From Stemphylium vesicarium (lineage: Eukaryota; Ascomycota; Dothideomycetes; Pleosporales; Pleosporaceae), in the NCBI GenBank assembly GCA_004380135.1, contig QXCR01000167.1:1-60989 (forward strand): 60,989 bases of DNA, written 5' to 3'. The position numbers and the translations under genes were made by a program. Positions 45,237 to 56,961 of this stretch are shown piece after piece. Each line of letters begins with the position of its first letter. The stretch's first letter is position 1. The notes under the pieces were generated by a model. The model did no database searches and was not told the DNA's origin. It saw only the letters and a list, made by a program, of their open reading frames with translations.

Positions 45237-46779
45237 TATTGTAACTGAGGCACTCACGATGGTATGATTACTATTGAGAGAATGTCTGGCTCTAAAGACA
45301 TGCGGCTGTATGGCGTTGCGTGGTGGTGAATACGCGTAGGCTGAGGCGGAGCGACGGAAGGGGCAAGCCACTAGCTCGATCCGATTCGACCAAGTTGGGG
45401 CCGGCAGCCACGGTCGTATTCTCTTCGGACGATTTACGAGGCGATGCTCCGTGTCCTCCTCCCACCGCCTCTCCTGATGTACAACTCTGCCTATTCCGGT
45501 AGTAATCGAGCGCTGCTGGTCAGCAATGACGCGAAATGACCGAACATATTTCCTTTTACTCCGCACTGAAGGGGTCGAGACCTTTGGCTTTTTGCAGACA
45601 CGCGACCGCGAAGCCGCAGCAATTGCGCATCTGCCGGATACGCTGTAGAAGACCGTGACACTTGCCAGAAAAGCGTGCGAGGCAAGCGAGTTGACGTCTC
45701 GATGCCTTGCACTAATGCACGACGACCCCTCACATATCAGGCATCTCTTACGCTTGATGTTTGGTGCCACGGCTAATGACATTTACCTGTGGGTGACGAC
45801 CACAGCACGTGAGCCTCATCAATGTGAAAAAGCAAACCATCCCTTCCAACAACTGCGGCGTAGGTAAGTGACTGTGGCGACTGTTTCAGAGTGGCAGTAC
45901 ATGAACTGCGTGTTTCCCGCTTACTTCGGCCCGTCGTCTACCCCAGCGTTTGAGAATTGTGGCAGGTTCTGCAGGTACCCGGTACCGTTTCAGCGTCATT
46001 ATCGACACCTGAAGCCTCTTTTCCTAATGAGGGGTGATTGCAGCTACACCTTATTGTCAGACGGGATGCGGCTCTATTGTCAGCGCGTGTCTAAGTAGGC
46101 TTTTCGAATCGCACCTTCAGGCTCAACGCAAGTCAGGCGTCGCGCGCAATGTCGACCTAAAGTCATTCCGTATCTGCGTATCTCGTATCGCACAAATTTG
46201 ACAGCATCTCCTCGATGTTTTAGTAGCTCACTTGCTATCGGCAGACCCACTGGTTGCCCGTCTGTGCGACCGATGCGAACCCTTTTTATCCGCCAGGCTG
46301 GAATTCTCGTTTCAACCGTTCACACCTGCCCGAGTCAGTATCACACATCCTGGGCGAAACTTGACTTTGGTCGTCTTGCAACGCACTACACACGTCACTT
46401 CGCAACCCAACTTTCCGGATCCTGTCGAAACACCAACATCGTCCTAGGACACATGTCAAACGTTTCGACATATGATCTTCCATGATCGCAATCTAAATCC
46501 ATGCAGATGGGCCAGAGTAGGTCCGTTGAATGTGGCAGTCATGGTATATATAAGGCTAGACCTGTTCATCAAGGTTGAACCAGAGCAACCACGATCACTC
46601 AGCTAGTTCCTACCCTCTTTCTTTCTCATTCTTCATTCGTTTCTTCGGGCTCTGGCAGCTCTTCATTCATTCCTCAATACTTTATTTCCTACGAACCTGC
46701 CTTCTGTTAGAACCAACGAGATCGCGCTAGATAGAAGTCTTTCCACACGAAAAGCATCACACAACATCAAATCTCCAAC
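45237..46779. other. Intergenic between divergent genes
   Basis: This 1.5-kb spacer lies between the starts of the ankyrin gene (leftward) and the DUF3455 gene (rightward). Short frames (45868-46098, 46198-46485) have no domain content. A TATA box for the right gene lies at 46545-46553. A CT-rich initiator-like stretch is at 46610-46650. Confidence 0.5.
46545..46553 (+). promoter_or_regulatory. TATA box of the DUF3455 gene
   Basis: TATATATAA lies 227 bp upstream of the start codon, in otherwise mixed-composition DNA, and is followed by CT-rich sequence and a probable leader of about 190 nt. Confidence 0.5.
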
Positions 46780-47469
46780 ATGCACGCTTTGATTTTTTTC
46801 GCAGCCTTTGCGCTCATTCCCCTCACCACAGCCGCACCTCCCCGTCCACCATTCTACGCCGCAGGCCTCATCCGACCCCGTCAAAACTGTCAGAACGAAA
46901 CAGCAACCAACACCACAATCCCTACCGAGACAACCCCGCCTTCAGCACCAACATGCGACCTCTCCAGCGTCCAACAGCCTTCTTCCACACTCACTCCCCC
47001 GCCATCCACCATGTCCCTCGTCCTCGTCGCTCTCGGCCAGGGAACCCAAAACTACACCTGCAGCAACAGCACCGCAGCCCCAGCCGCCATCGGCGCCCTA
47101 GCCCAACTCTTCAACGCCTCCTGTGCGCTATCTTCCGACTCAACCGCCAGCACCGCGTCGCTTGGCTCGATTGAGGAGTCCGCATCTATCGGCACACACT
47201 TTTTCCTCGACAATACGACGCCTGATTTTGACATTTCTGGGCTTGGGAACACGGTTGTCAAGAAGGTCGAGGATGTTGCTGCGCCTGATGCTGTCAAGGA
47301 TGTCAAGTGGTTGAGGCTTGAGGCACAGCAGGGGGAGTCGACTAGTGAGGTTAAGATGGTGTATCGGTTGAACACTGTGGGGGGTGTGGCACCTGCTAGT
47401 TGTGAGGGGACGACTGCGGGGGAGGTGATGACTGTGGAGTATGAGGCACAGTATTGGGTCTATGCTTAA
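46780..47469 (+). CDS. Secreted DUF3455 family protein
   Basis: Single exon, 229 residues. The signal peptide is MHALIFFAAFALIPLTTAAP. A Thr/Pro/Asn-rich spacer with N-glycosylation sites (NET, NTT) follows. The core begins SLVLVALGQGTQNYTC, a hallmark of DUF3455, where an early Gln-Gly-Thr-Gln-Asn-Tyr segment precedes a Cys. GTHFFLDNTTPDF and VKDVKWLRLEAQ, and a terminal YRLNTVGGVAPASCEG with Y-Y-W-V-Y ending, are also typical. Family members are extracellular fungal proteins of unknown function; some are annotated as malate dehydrogenase-like without support. A TATA box at 46545-46553 suggests regulated expression. Confidence 0.88.
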   Translation: MHALIFFAAFALIPLTTAAPPRPPFYAAGLIRPRQNCQNETATNTTIPTETTPPSAPTCDLSSVQQPSSTLTPPPSTMSLVLVALGQGTQNYTCSNSTAAPAAIGALAQLFNASCALSSDSTASTASLGSIEESASIGTHFFLDNTTPDFDISGLGNTVVKKVEDVAAPDAVKDVKWLRLEAQQGESTSEVKMVYRLNTVGGVAPASCEGTTAGEVMTVEYEAQYWVYA

Positions 47470-47777
47470 TGTGTGGATGGTTCGAGAGGTGTCGGTATGG
47501 GCTGGCAAGTGATGATCGAGGAGTTGGGTCGGGGACGTGTACGAATTCCTATTATTATTTCTTTGTGTGTCCTTTGGGATTGGAATGGCGTTTCTGCGCT
47601 TCATATGAGGTGGAATTATTAAACGGAAAGAGGCATCTTACTAAGGTGTCAACGCGATTTATCAGTCTACGAGGAAATTTCATTATTCAACTTATGTGTT
47701 GGCTCAAATCTCGATGCAGTCTTCAATCACACATCTTTGCTAAGCCCTATCTTCCAAAACGTCTCCTGGACCTATAC
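47470..47777. other. Convergent 3' intergenic
   Basis: A 308-bp gap between the DUF3455 gene and the 3' end of the dynamin-like pseudogene. No gene seen. Confidence 0.45.
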
Positions 47778-50010
47778 CTAGCGATCCAACTTGCTGACGG
47801 CCTCGCGGAAAGTCTCTAGACCATCCTTCAACATCACCCTCAGTGCTTTCAGGTGTGAGCGCTTCTGTGAGATCTCAGGCGGCTCTGCAATGAACTTGAT
47901 GTCGTTTTCCGTCATCTTACTCACTAGGACTGGCGAGAGGATTTCCTTCGGCAGTGGCTGGATAAGGTGACACTCGATGACTGTCTTGGTCACGGCGTTG
48001 ATGAAGTATTTCATCTCGTCCTTGTAGTAGGTGCGCATGACATCGAGAGCCTCTTGGCTGCAGAAGGTGTCCATGTCGAGTTCTATAGCCTTCTCAATAT
48101 CCTCGACGAGTTTAGCGGCGTTGGTGCGTGTCTGCACCTTGTCAAGGCTATCTCTGTACACTTCTTTGGCAGCCTCCTGAGCGGCTTGTAGCATAGTCTA
48201 GTATTTCTGTTGGCGGATCTTTTGGAGCGTCGTGGTGGAATAGTGATTATACGTGCTTGGGTCGAGCTCGAGGTCTTGAAAAAGCTTATTCAGTTCAGTC
48301 TTTTCTCCACTGCGAGCTTTGTTGAAGACGTGGTCCAAGTCCAGGGATGCTAGAGGGCTGTAGAACTCTTCTGGGGCAGAGTCTCGGACGACCATACGCA
48401 CGAACTTCATGCAGGTGCGGTGGATCTTCTGGAGATGCGTAGTGGCGATACCTTTCCATGGCTCACACATCTCCTGGAAGAGCTGTGCAATCAAAGCTGG
48501 CTGATAGGTACTAGGCAGCTCAGTACCACGAGTACGCTCCAGAAGTTGCTGTACCCACCGAATTCCTGCGTCGCGCGTGAGGTGCTTGGGAATAAGCAGG
48601 CCAGGGCTGTCGGGCATTCCATCCTCGCTCTTTCCCTGAAGCTCTCTCCTGGCCATTTCGTCTTCTGCGACGGCCTGTTTACTATCACCTGGCCCTGTGC
48701 CAATGGAGTATTTGTGTCTTCTCAGACGCATGTTCTTTGCGAAGGTGATGTTCAGGTGCTGAATGGCGGCTCTTAGGCGACGAATTTTCTGAGGACCGCC
48801 GACAGCTAGATCCGTATGGATTGGATCAAAGAATGCACCTACATAATGGCCTCGGATCGCACATTTGATTATGTCGTGTAATTCCATGCTCACCTGCGTG
48901 AGCACCGCCCGCTGCTCTTCGAATGTTTCTCGCTTGTCGCCCAACTTTTTGATGGCAGCAACGGTGGGTTTGAGCTTTTCCGCCATCTCCTTCTGAAGGA
49001 ACGGCAGTTCCTTGACGAGATGCTTGAGCAAGATTTCGCTAAGCCGCTGTCGTAGAGAGTCGATGCCAACGAACTTTCGCGCTAAGCTTGTGTATCGACC
49101 TTTACTGAAAAAGCGCAGCTCGTCCTCGTTACGCTATTTGAACGAGAACTGCATCTGATTGTCTTCGCGGTTCTCGAACATATGCCATCCAAGTTCGAGA
49201 TAGATGTCCTTGTTGAGCGCCAGATTGATCCAATTGAGCTCGTTCTCGGTACCCTCGCGGAGGAAATCGGGCTCCGTAATGATGCCGAGGGTACGACGAC
49301 CTTGGTCATCGATCTCCCGACAGTAATCGAGAATGATTTGGTTCGCAAAGTCGTTCTTCGCGCTGACTACAGCCAGAATGATAGTCCTTGGGTTCTTCAT
49401 GTACTCTTTGACAAGATCCAGAATGAGCTCTTTGTCAGTTTGTGTCTGGGCCTTATTGGTTGCGTGAATAAGTCTAGGAAGGTCAACGAGAGTTCTCATA
49501 TATGTCAGCCTAAATTTAAGGGGGTTAGAAGGCATAACTTACAGTTGTGGGCGATTGGGTCCGGGGATCTCGATGGACAGCACATCGCGAGAGAACGCTC
49601 TAGAATTGGTACTGCCTACCACTCCTAACCCCATAGCTTCTGTTGCCTGTTCGATTATTTCCGCAAGCTGACTAAAACCGGTGATAGACTTGTGGAAGTT
49701 TTTGAGCTTATCCTGCTCATAGTGTGGGCGGAATTTGTCGGGGAAGATGGTAACTGTACTCATGGAATGAGGCGACCGACGGAGGCTGATATGTTGCAAA
49801 GTCAGTTCGCGCGAATGCCGCTCTCGCTTTCTTACTTACCTCGGTGGCGAATCTCGTGCAGAGGTTTTCCTTACGAGGAAACGGGATCTCGGTGAAGCCT
49901 TCAAGCACTGAGCTCCTGCCGGAGGATTGATCACCGCATACAACAAGCTGCGGTAGCTCAACTTCACTACTGAGACCTTGGCGGCGAAGTTTATCGACGA
50001 GATCCATCAT
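47778..50010 (-). pseudogene. Dynamin-like GTPase (Mx/Vps1-type) pseudogene
   Basis: The minus strand reads as a dynamin superfamily protein from MMDLVDKLRRQG (50010; the frame is open further, to 50370) to FREAVSKLDR. The order is GTPase, middle domain and GED-like end. It is broken several ways. TAG at 49134-49136 follows QMQFSFK where RNEDELRFF continues in frame. TAG at 48198-48200 follows KIRQQKY where TMLQAAQEAAKE continues. The exon 1 donor (after 49840) has no AG acceptor that joins in frame to LRRSPHSMSTVTIFPD. GTPase residues are also lost: P-loop GDQSSGRSS (Lys to Arg), switch II DLPRL for DLPGL, and TEPD for TKPD. Another intron (about 49496-49542) joins well: RPQL to TLVDLPRL. 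Family members remodel membranes; this copy is very unlikely to work. A read-through or assembly artefact is less likely, given the independent motif losses. Confidence 0.82.
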
Positions 50011-50370
50011 ACCACGCTGGTCGGAGGACTGCAGGGCCTGGAGTGAGCTCGTAGTGACCGCGCCATCACCGATCGTGGTAGGTATCGATGATAGTTCACA
50101 CTCGCCTGGAGCATCACCTGTGCTGTCGCTTGAAGTGCCGTATTTGGTGATCTGAGTTTCGCTGTCGGCGAAAGACTTGCGACGCGGTCCTGCCACAATC
50201 GACTGTGGTTTGGTTAGAGAAAGAGTAAAAGGTTTAGTGAGTGAGAGGAGGTATGAGTGGCAGTAGCACAAGTAGTGAGCGGGGGTGTTGCTTCCGAGAT
50301 CCGACGAGGTGAGGGTGAGTCTGAGGCTGTCTAATTTGCCGTCGATCCGCAGTGAGAGCAAACGAAGCAC

Positions 50371-51878
50371 TCATCGCTCCTTCCTTAAGCGTTCGAAGCC
50401 CTGCAGCTGCCTGCGGAGCTCTGTGCGTGTAGGTTCACTGAAGTCTCTATCTTTGCTAATCTTCTATTTGATGTGGCTGTGGCACATTTTGGTGCGACAC
50501 TTCATCAGGCTGAGTGGCTCCTACTGAATTGAGTTAATGGTCGTAGGGGATCTCGTTGTGACTCGCCAACTTTCCCCGTGCCTCCTTCGTTCCTTTTGCC
50601 GTCATTTTGATGATACAGCCGTTGAATATCATGTAGAGATTAATGACTACCGGATCGCGAAAGTCACTGTCCCATCTAAGGGCATTGTTTCCTGGTTCAT
50701 TCGGTTCTTGCAAGACGTCTATGCAAATTTCGCTAACATGACAGGGAAACGCGGTCTCAGTGGCCATGAGAGATGCATCGGTATCAGATTCGGTTTGCAA
50801 TAGGGCAGAGTAGTCGGACGTTATTACCAAGCCGTATGCGCAATGGCAAACGGCAGCAGAGGTCAGCGCATGCCATGGATTCCACACCCTCTGGCCGGAG
50901 CCCGAGCCAGGTTATCGCAGCGCCATTGCTTGCTTCGTCTCCCACAAACCAGCCATGTGAACCACGGGACGAATTTCGTATCGAGAAATCCTCTATTAGT
51001 CAATGGGCCCTACAAGATGGGATACTAGCTGCTCGTATCAGCCAGACTCTTGTACCATCGTAGCAAAGATTTACATCTTTTCAAGTCTCGTGCCAACATG
51101 AGAGGGCTTCTCTAGTACTGGCTCGTCATTGGGATCTGTTCGCGACCCTTGACTGGCAAGGTAAGAAGCCGAAAGAAAAGCAAGAAGAAACATATCCAGG
51201 CATGCATGCATGTAAAGAGTTTCGGGAGACGGGGGCATGTATTTACCGTTAGGACGTCAGGTTATAAGTTCTTGATGTCCTTGGTCTCCATCGCTGTATC
51301 GCTGGATAGCTAGTGATGCCTTTTCTGATACCTAGGTACAGATCTCTGTAACCTCAAGGGATGATATGTCTGCAAAGTCCTTCCTGGTAATGTGGTTATC
51401 CTACTGGACGTGCAAGGTAGCGGGCCAATGTCGGTCTCAAGAAGCGGATCTGATGTCTTTTCGAAAAACTCTAGCGTTTGTTAGCCTTCATCTCGCTCAC
51501 ACTCATCAACACCCTATATGGCAATGTAAAGCTCTTCGAAAGCTTCCAGTAATATTTCGTGCAGTTCTTGTGCAGGTGCCCCAAGCGAGAGTGCAACTTG
51601 GCCATTCGTAGAGGCCTTTGTGGAAACAAAAAGGAGATCCAAGCCACTGCCATATATCAAGTTCGCATAACTTAGGTGTTTACTCTTCATGGTAGTATTT
51701 TTCCCATGACGCTGCAGCATTCGACTAGACGATGCAGGCTCTCTAGAGTGCAGAAATTGGACTCGCGAGCACGCACTAACCAAGAGTATGAAGCTGCTCT
51801 TGATACTTGTCGTGAGATACCGGAAATGGTAGTCTGATCTGCTGCAAAGGCTCTTGCCGAACCTACATTTTGACTTCC
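50371..51878. other. Intergenic, no gene supported
   Basis: Frames of about 80-117 codons occur (minus 50534-50887 and 51514-51783), but neither has a recognisable domain, signal peptide or splice partner. The segment could contain a decayed or species-specific gene. I cannot support one. Confidence 0.45.
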
Positions 51879-52614
51879 TCAGTGCTTCTTTGCCTCCTTC
51901 TCTAGTCTCTTCTCCTCAATGAGGGCATCCAGTCTCCAAAACGAAGTGATGCCCTCTACAAAACAAGTGCCCACCCATTTCCACCAAACCGCATCCAAGA
52001 AGGTGCACCCATGCCTCGCCAATTTCCTCGCCATCATCACGCCCTCGGCGGCATGAAGTGGTAGCATCATTGCGAAAACGATCCAACCAACGTGGGCCAC
52101 GAAGCTTGCAAACCATGGAATGAGATAGAGCGCATTGTCGTAGAGCAACGAGCCTGGCTCCCAGTTCTGAGGTCGTGGCAGCAAGACAAAAGCCAGTACA
52201 CATTGTGTGAAGTTCCACAAATGTCCAAGGCGGGCGTATGCGGGAACGAACTTCGTGATCGGAATATCGCTGCGACCCAAGATCTGCAGTGCCTCCTTGT
52301 CCAGTTGGACGACACGCTCTCGAGCTTCACGCAATGCCTTCATCGGCGGATCGAAGGCTACGACGGCCTGTTCGCCCCGGCAGCTGAAGACCATTTGGTT
52401 CAAATTGATATCGACCATCTGCGCGTTGCGACTCTGGAACATGGACTTGGAGGCGTAGGCCTCGACGTATCGGCGTATCTGCGGTCAATATCAGGGACTG
52501 AAGAGGATTTACATCAGTATTGCGGAAGGCGCGTACAGAGTCATGGTGGTCAGCGTTCATGTGCACGATGATTCGCTGCTTGGTAGCTGCATCTGCAACT
52601 TCTGTGGTCGCCAT
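51879..52614 (-). CDS. DUF2470-domain integral membrane protein
   Basis: Two exons on the minus strand: 52537-52614 and 51879-52478, with a 58-nt intron (GTACGC..CAG, phase 0), giving 225 residues. The N-terminal half is a DUF2470 domain: IIVHMNADHHDS followed after the intron by IRRYVEAYASKS, then NAQMVDINLNQMVFSCRG and VAFDPPMKALREARERVVQL. DUF2470 (FMN-binding split barrel-associated) occurs in haem-utilisation proteins, where the His-rich start may bind metal or haem. The C-terminal half has membrane segments (NFTQCVLAFVLLP, ALYLIPWFASFVAHVGWIVF, then AMMLPLHAAEGVMMA) and a charged KRLEKEAKKH tail. The fusion is a typical fungal arrangement of unknown role. The KEAKKH end is not a clear ER-retrieval signal. 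Confidence 0.85.
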
Positions 52615-53490
52615 TGTGATAAGACTGTTGCTAGAGCTCCAAGTTTGAGTTGCGCACTCACTCACTGTTTCGGGGAGGGAATCACATCGTCATGTTCTGC
52701 GTCGAATCGGCGCTTGCCGGCCCGGGCATCGGGGGATGAGTATTCCATGCCCCGCGATAGCTTAACCTCAACGCCCACTAGCCCAACGCTCCCGCACACC
52801 AAGCACCTTTCTTTTTCTCTTCATGTCGCGCTACCCCTTGGTGTGAGTCTAGATGAGAGCTCAGTAAGCGAAGATGCGATTCTCGCGCTCGCAGACACTA
52901 GCCCGCTGAATGGGAAAACACCTGACTGATTAGCTGAAAGGGAAGGTTAGGTGGCTTGCAAGAACTAAAGACCACCTCCCACGAAGCCTGGACGCCGATC
53001 GTATTCGGCTGACGCGTTTCTCGATCCATCGAAATCGAATCCATGGCCTGAGACATGTGCGCTCCAATGAGGGGAGCTAAGGTTGGTGGAGAGCAAACTT
53101 GGTACACATTGGCCTGGACACAGTAGCCGAAGCATCCTAGAAACACGGCTATGCCCATACAGAGCGTGGCTTTTGACCGGGCCACTGCGCGCAGGGATGG
53201 CGTCAAGTTTTTAGACGGCTTGGAACTCGCCAGGAGGTGGGGTGAAGGTAGGTGCCACATGGTGCGTCAGACTGCATGACGGGTGGCTCGTGTGCAGCAG
53301 GGGTAGCAAGTACCTTGAAGCTTCAAACCGGTTCCAATTCCCAAGCCGCCTTCCTCTTATTAACGAATTGCTCCGTTGCCCTGGATTTCTGGTAATTTTC
53401 GACATCACATTCAATCCGCCAGTTTCTGCGCAATACATCAACAAACTTACCACTTCCACTGCCCTTCTCTGAACAATATACCAGCGCATC
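52615..53490. other. Intergenic / divergent promoter region
   Basis: An 876-bp spacer between the DUF2470 gene (leftward) and the first of the paired disordered-protein genes (rightward). A minus-strand frame of 120 codons (52898-53260) has one hydrophobic stretch but no supporting signal. Confidence 0.45.
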
Positions 53491-54268
53491 ATGGCGGACA
53501 CTGTCGAGGAGAACAAGCAATCCATCTCTGGAGAGGGAAATGCTGATGCCAACGCCTCCGTAGGAGCAAAGGGCAGCGCGGAATCATCGAGTAAGAAAAC
53601 CGAAAGGAAGACGCCGAAGAAGCTGGGCGGAAAGAAGCCTCAACAGCAGCCCACTCCTGACGCCACTCCTGCCCCCGATAGCGATGGCGAAGGGAACGCT
53701 GAGCAAGAGGACGCAGAATCGAAGAAGCAATCCGGCGGCGGCGACGCCGACAACGAGTCCGACGAACCCCAACCAGAAAAGTCAAAGTCGCAATCGAGGC
53801 GCCGCCAGTCGCGTGGCCGCGGTCGGCGAGGTGCAGAGTCTGGCGCCGAGTCCGATGCGCGATCCGACGTTTCGCAATCCGGAGGCCGTCGCAACCGCCA
53901 GCGCCAGAAGAAGGGCGGAAAAGGAGGTGGTGGCCCGCTTGACGACATCACCGAGAACGTTCCCGGAGGTGAGCTTGTAGGCGGAGCCGGCGACATGGTC
54001 CAAGACACTGCTGGCAAAGCTGTCGGACAAGTCGGAGACACGGCTGGCAAGGCTCTTGGAGGTCTGACAGGTGGTGGCGGCGGTCAAGAAGAGGGTGGAA
54101 AGGATGGCGGTGAGCAATTGAGGTTGCGATTGGAACTCAACCTCGACATCGAGATCCAGCTCAAGGCCAAGATCCACGGTGATCTTACCCTTGGACTACT
54201 GTAAGCGAACCCTTGATGCGCCCTGTGCCCCTGTTGATCCAAAAAACTAACTGCCAAAAAGCAACTAA
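53491..54268 (+). CDS. Disordered basic/Gly-rich protein with conserved C-terminal signature (member 1)
   Basis: Two exons: 53491-54200 and 54262-54268, giving 238 residues. Start MADTVEENKQ. Residues 1-150 are low complexity: Lys/Ser/Glu/Pro-rich, then an RG/RRQ-rich basic part (SRRRQSRGRGRRGAESGAES). Residues about 155-205 are Gly-rich with LEA-like reiterations of Q-x-x-G-x-T-A-G-K-A. The protein ends in a Leu/Ile-alternating strand-like segment, IEIQLKAKIHGDLTLGLLN. The last intron (GTAAGC..AAG, branch CTAAC) lies in the penultimate codon, so the final exon contributes only one base of Leu, Asn and the stop. Without splicing the protein would end one residue earlier. It is clearly related to the gene at 55527. 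Function unknown; a disordered body with a short ordered end suggests a targeting or assembly tail. Confidence 0.8.
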
Positions 54269-55526
54269 TCTTCGCGCAACGATTAACGCACGACGACATG
54301 TATCGACTGTTGTAATGGGACATTTGGAAGGCGTTTGGCTTGGAGTTTCGCATACAGTGCTATTGTATCTATTCGCGACGTATACGAGTACTACATACCA
54401 ACTGCATTATTTCCTCAATTGCTGGTTGTATGACCCGCATACTCACAGTGTTCTGGTCCTCTGTCAAGCATCGATACCGCATACATGAAACCGTGATCTA
54501 GAAGCTTATTACACAATGTTTCCATGTCACGCTAAACTTGCTTCTTGTACACACGAACTTAGAGAGTTAGGGCCTATTACATGGCCCTTTTTTGCAAACA
54601 GTAAAGTCTCGCGAGAAGAATCACGCAATATTTCCCATTGCCGCGGCATTGTTCATAGCATCGAAAATAGAAAATGCAATATGACGTCATAGCTGGATGC
54701 GGAGGAGGCAACGAAGCCACGCGGACATGCCTACAATCCCCGTCTGTGATAACTCGAAAAGTCAAGTCTTTTGAAAATCACCATCTTCCCTCTCCCCGCA
54801 ACCGCCTACCGTCACTTGAACGCGACTGTTATACCTAGGCAACGTGATATTACACCGCCATAACCAGCATGATCGGCGGACCGCGATACGCGATCGACGG
54901 GTTGTTCTAGTCTCTCGCCTGCAGCCCGGAACCTGGGATCAGAAAGGAACCGAAGCTTGGCCCGTCTCTGCGCTCTGCTAGTGTGCGCGTCGTCAGCTGT
55001 GTAGGCAAAGCGGCGACTTTTTTGCATCAAGAAACCAACATAGCTTAGGATCATTTTTGCGTTAGGTTAGGACGCCCGTCGTCACCGATGTGGAGACCAA
55101 GCCGCTTGTCCTAATTTAACATTGACGTCAGCCGTTGCGGGATGAAACGCTGAAAACGGGTGCATAAGCAAGGATGCAAGCTTGATGTGGCGTCGGCCAG
55201 GCTCTGCAAGTTACCACGGCTATCCTGGAGTGCAGCGAGTAATCTTGTTTTTTGGCGTGGAGCCCTGCTGCTGTGCTAGTCACGGCATGGCATGGGTAGT
55301 GGGTGGGTGCTCTGTAACCTCTCCACTCTCTTGCCTTGGACCTTGGAACTTGGAGTTCTTGATTCTCGATTTGCAAGCTCCTACTACTCCCCTCAATCAT
55401 TTGAGATATACCCATAACCGTTTTACTATCTTTTTTTGTGTGGTTTCTCAACTTGCCGTCCCTTCTCACTCCTTTCAACTACACAACTACCCGAGGCCTT
55501 GCATGATCGCAAGGATTCCCGACGAC
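54269..55526. other. Intergenic between the two related genes
   Basis: A 1.26-kb spacer. Short frames only. The 55380-55500 segment is CT-rich and likely forms the leader and initiator region of the second gene. No mobile-element traces. Confidence 0.45.
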
Positions 55527-56161
55527 ATGGCGGACAAACACCAAAACGATGCCTCGGACTCTGAGCCGCATGAGCGGACGACGATGCAGCAGGAGAAGGC
55601 AGTCAACAAGAAGAAACAAGACAAGCGCGAAGCTGGCCTGCAATCAGCACGCTCTCGCTCATCGTCACGCCGCGCCCGCCGCCAACGTATTGAAGAAGGC
55701 AAGAAGAACGGAAAGTACATGCACACAACGTCGCTGGAAGCCCTCGAAGAAGCCGATGCAAATGGCGACCTCCAGAAGATGGGAATGTTCGAGCGCATTG
55801 GCCCCGACAGCACATCCATGGACGGCCCGGTTACACATGCGCGCGCTATGAGGGGAGAAATCCCCATGCGTGGCACGGATCCTAATCAACCATACCGGAT
55901 GGAGCCGCAGCAAAAAGGCAGCGAGCTCAAGGACCAGGACGGATTGAAGTTGACGCTCGAGGCGAATCTGGAGATTGAGATTGAGCTCAAAGCGAGTATT
56001 CGCGGCGACTTGACCCTAAGTTTGTAGTAAGTTTGCCCCAGCCTTCGCCCCTTTCGCTTACATGGAGCCCTTATACACGACTGCACGAGCGAAAGCGACG
56101 GAGGTCTCAACGAAAAGATGAGAGAATGGACGAATGCTAATTGGCATTGCACAGCCAATAA
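55527..56161 (+). CDS. Disordered basic protein with conserved C-terminal signature (member 2)
   Basis: Two exons: 55527-56026 and 56155-56161, with a 128-nt intron (GTAAGT..CAG, branch GCTAAT), giving 168 residues. The start MADKHQNDASD is chosen over an ATG eight codons upstream because member 1 also begins MAD. The N-terminal ~70 residues are highly charged (NKKKQDKREAGLQSARSRSS). A central part reads YMHTTSLEALEEADANGDLQ and KMGMFERIGPDSTSMDGPV. The C-terminus ends IEIELKASIRGDLTLSLYQ, closely matching member 1. The last intron splits the penultimate codon in the same phase as in member 1. Without splicing the frame stops at TAG 56025-56027. Function unknown. Confidence 0.8.
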
Positions 56162-56961
56162 CACATTGCCTTCATTCCCGATCGTTTCGGAGAGACCGCT
56201 GCTGTTGGCTCTTTTCCCTCGTGCAGTCCATCCGGCTTTATAACCAAGCTCCTCTTTCCTCCTCTCTTATTTACCTTGCTGTTTCTTTCTCTTGCGCCAG
56301 CGTCCTGGCCTGTACAAGTAACTGAACTTAACAGCGAATAGTGCTTGATCGATATCGCATTCACGTTCCCACGACGTTCACGACTCGCCTCGATCCGCCA
56401 CCGGCCCGCGCGACATCGGAGAAACGTATGTGGAGACGACTGTCTGAGCGTTTAGGAGTTCATAAGGCTGTTTAAGTGCTTGGGTTTGGGTAGCATGCGA
56501 AAGGATAACAGAATCGATAATGATATGATGATTGTGCTTTTGCATTGTTGGTTCCCTGCATGCGTTTGTTTGGTACCGATGCGCTTGCCGAACTGATGCT
56601 GCAAGTATGCAACCTTCAGGTGTCTGCGGAAATGCAGGGTCTGTCGGGATGATGCATCGACACGGCGTCCGCGGGGAGAGAGATGCTGATTGTGGACCCT
56701 GATGTTGCCACGCACCTTGTGAGGTCGTGGTGGCTTTGCTTTTGCTGGGTGCAGCAACGCGATTGGAATGCGCCCGCCGATATCGAGTGGGCCAACACGC
56801 ATCGATGTGTCCAATCGACGTCCTGATGATGAAAACAGAACTTTTGACTCCAAAACTCAGAAATTCGGTAGCGATGTGATAAGCGGAGAGTGCGCGGAAT
56901 TTGTACCTAAGCTTTGGCGTCGCACCTCCTACTGATGAATTAGAAGCCCCTGGTAAGTTCA
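56162..56961. other. Intergenic, no gene recognised
   Basis: The 3' flank of the member 2 gene and 5' flank of the next gene. A 133-codon minus-strand frame (56452-56853) has no recognisable features. Several CATCGATG-type short palindromic words occur near 56650-56810. Confidence 0.45.

Noticed and set aside
45237..45782. 182-codon upstream extension of the ankyrin protein
   Set aside because: Open by chance; Arg/Ser-rich with no ankyrin or targeting character, whereas MERRVSLSEV at 45236 gives a natural start.
50534..50887. 117-codon minus-strand frame in the gap after the dynamin pseudogene
   Set aside because: No recognisable motif or splice partner; could be decayed coding DNA but cannot be supported.
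52898..53260. 120-codon minus-strand frame with a hydrophobic stretch
   Set aside because: The hydrophobic part is internal and irregular, there is no family resemblance, and the region is a likely promoter.
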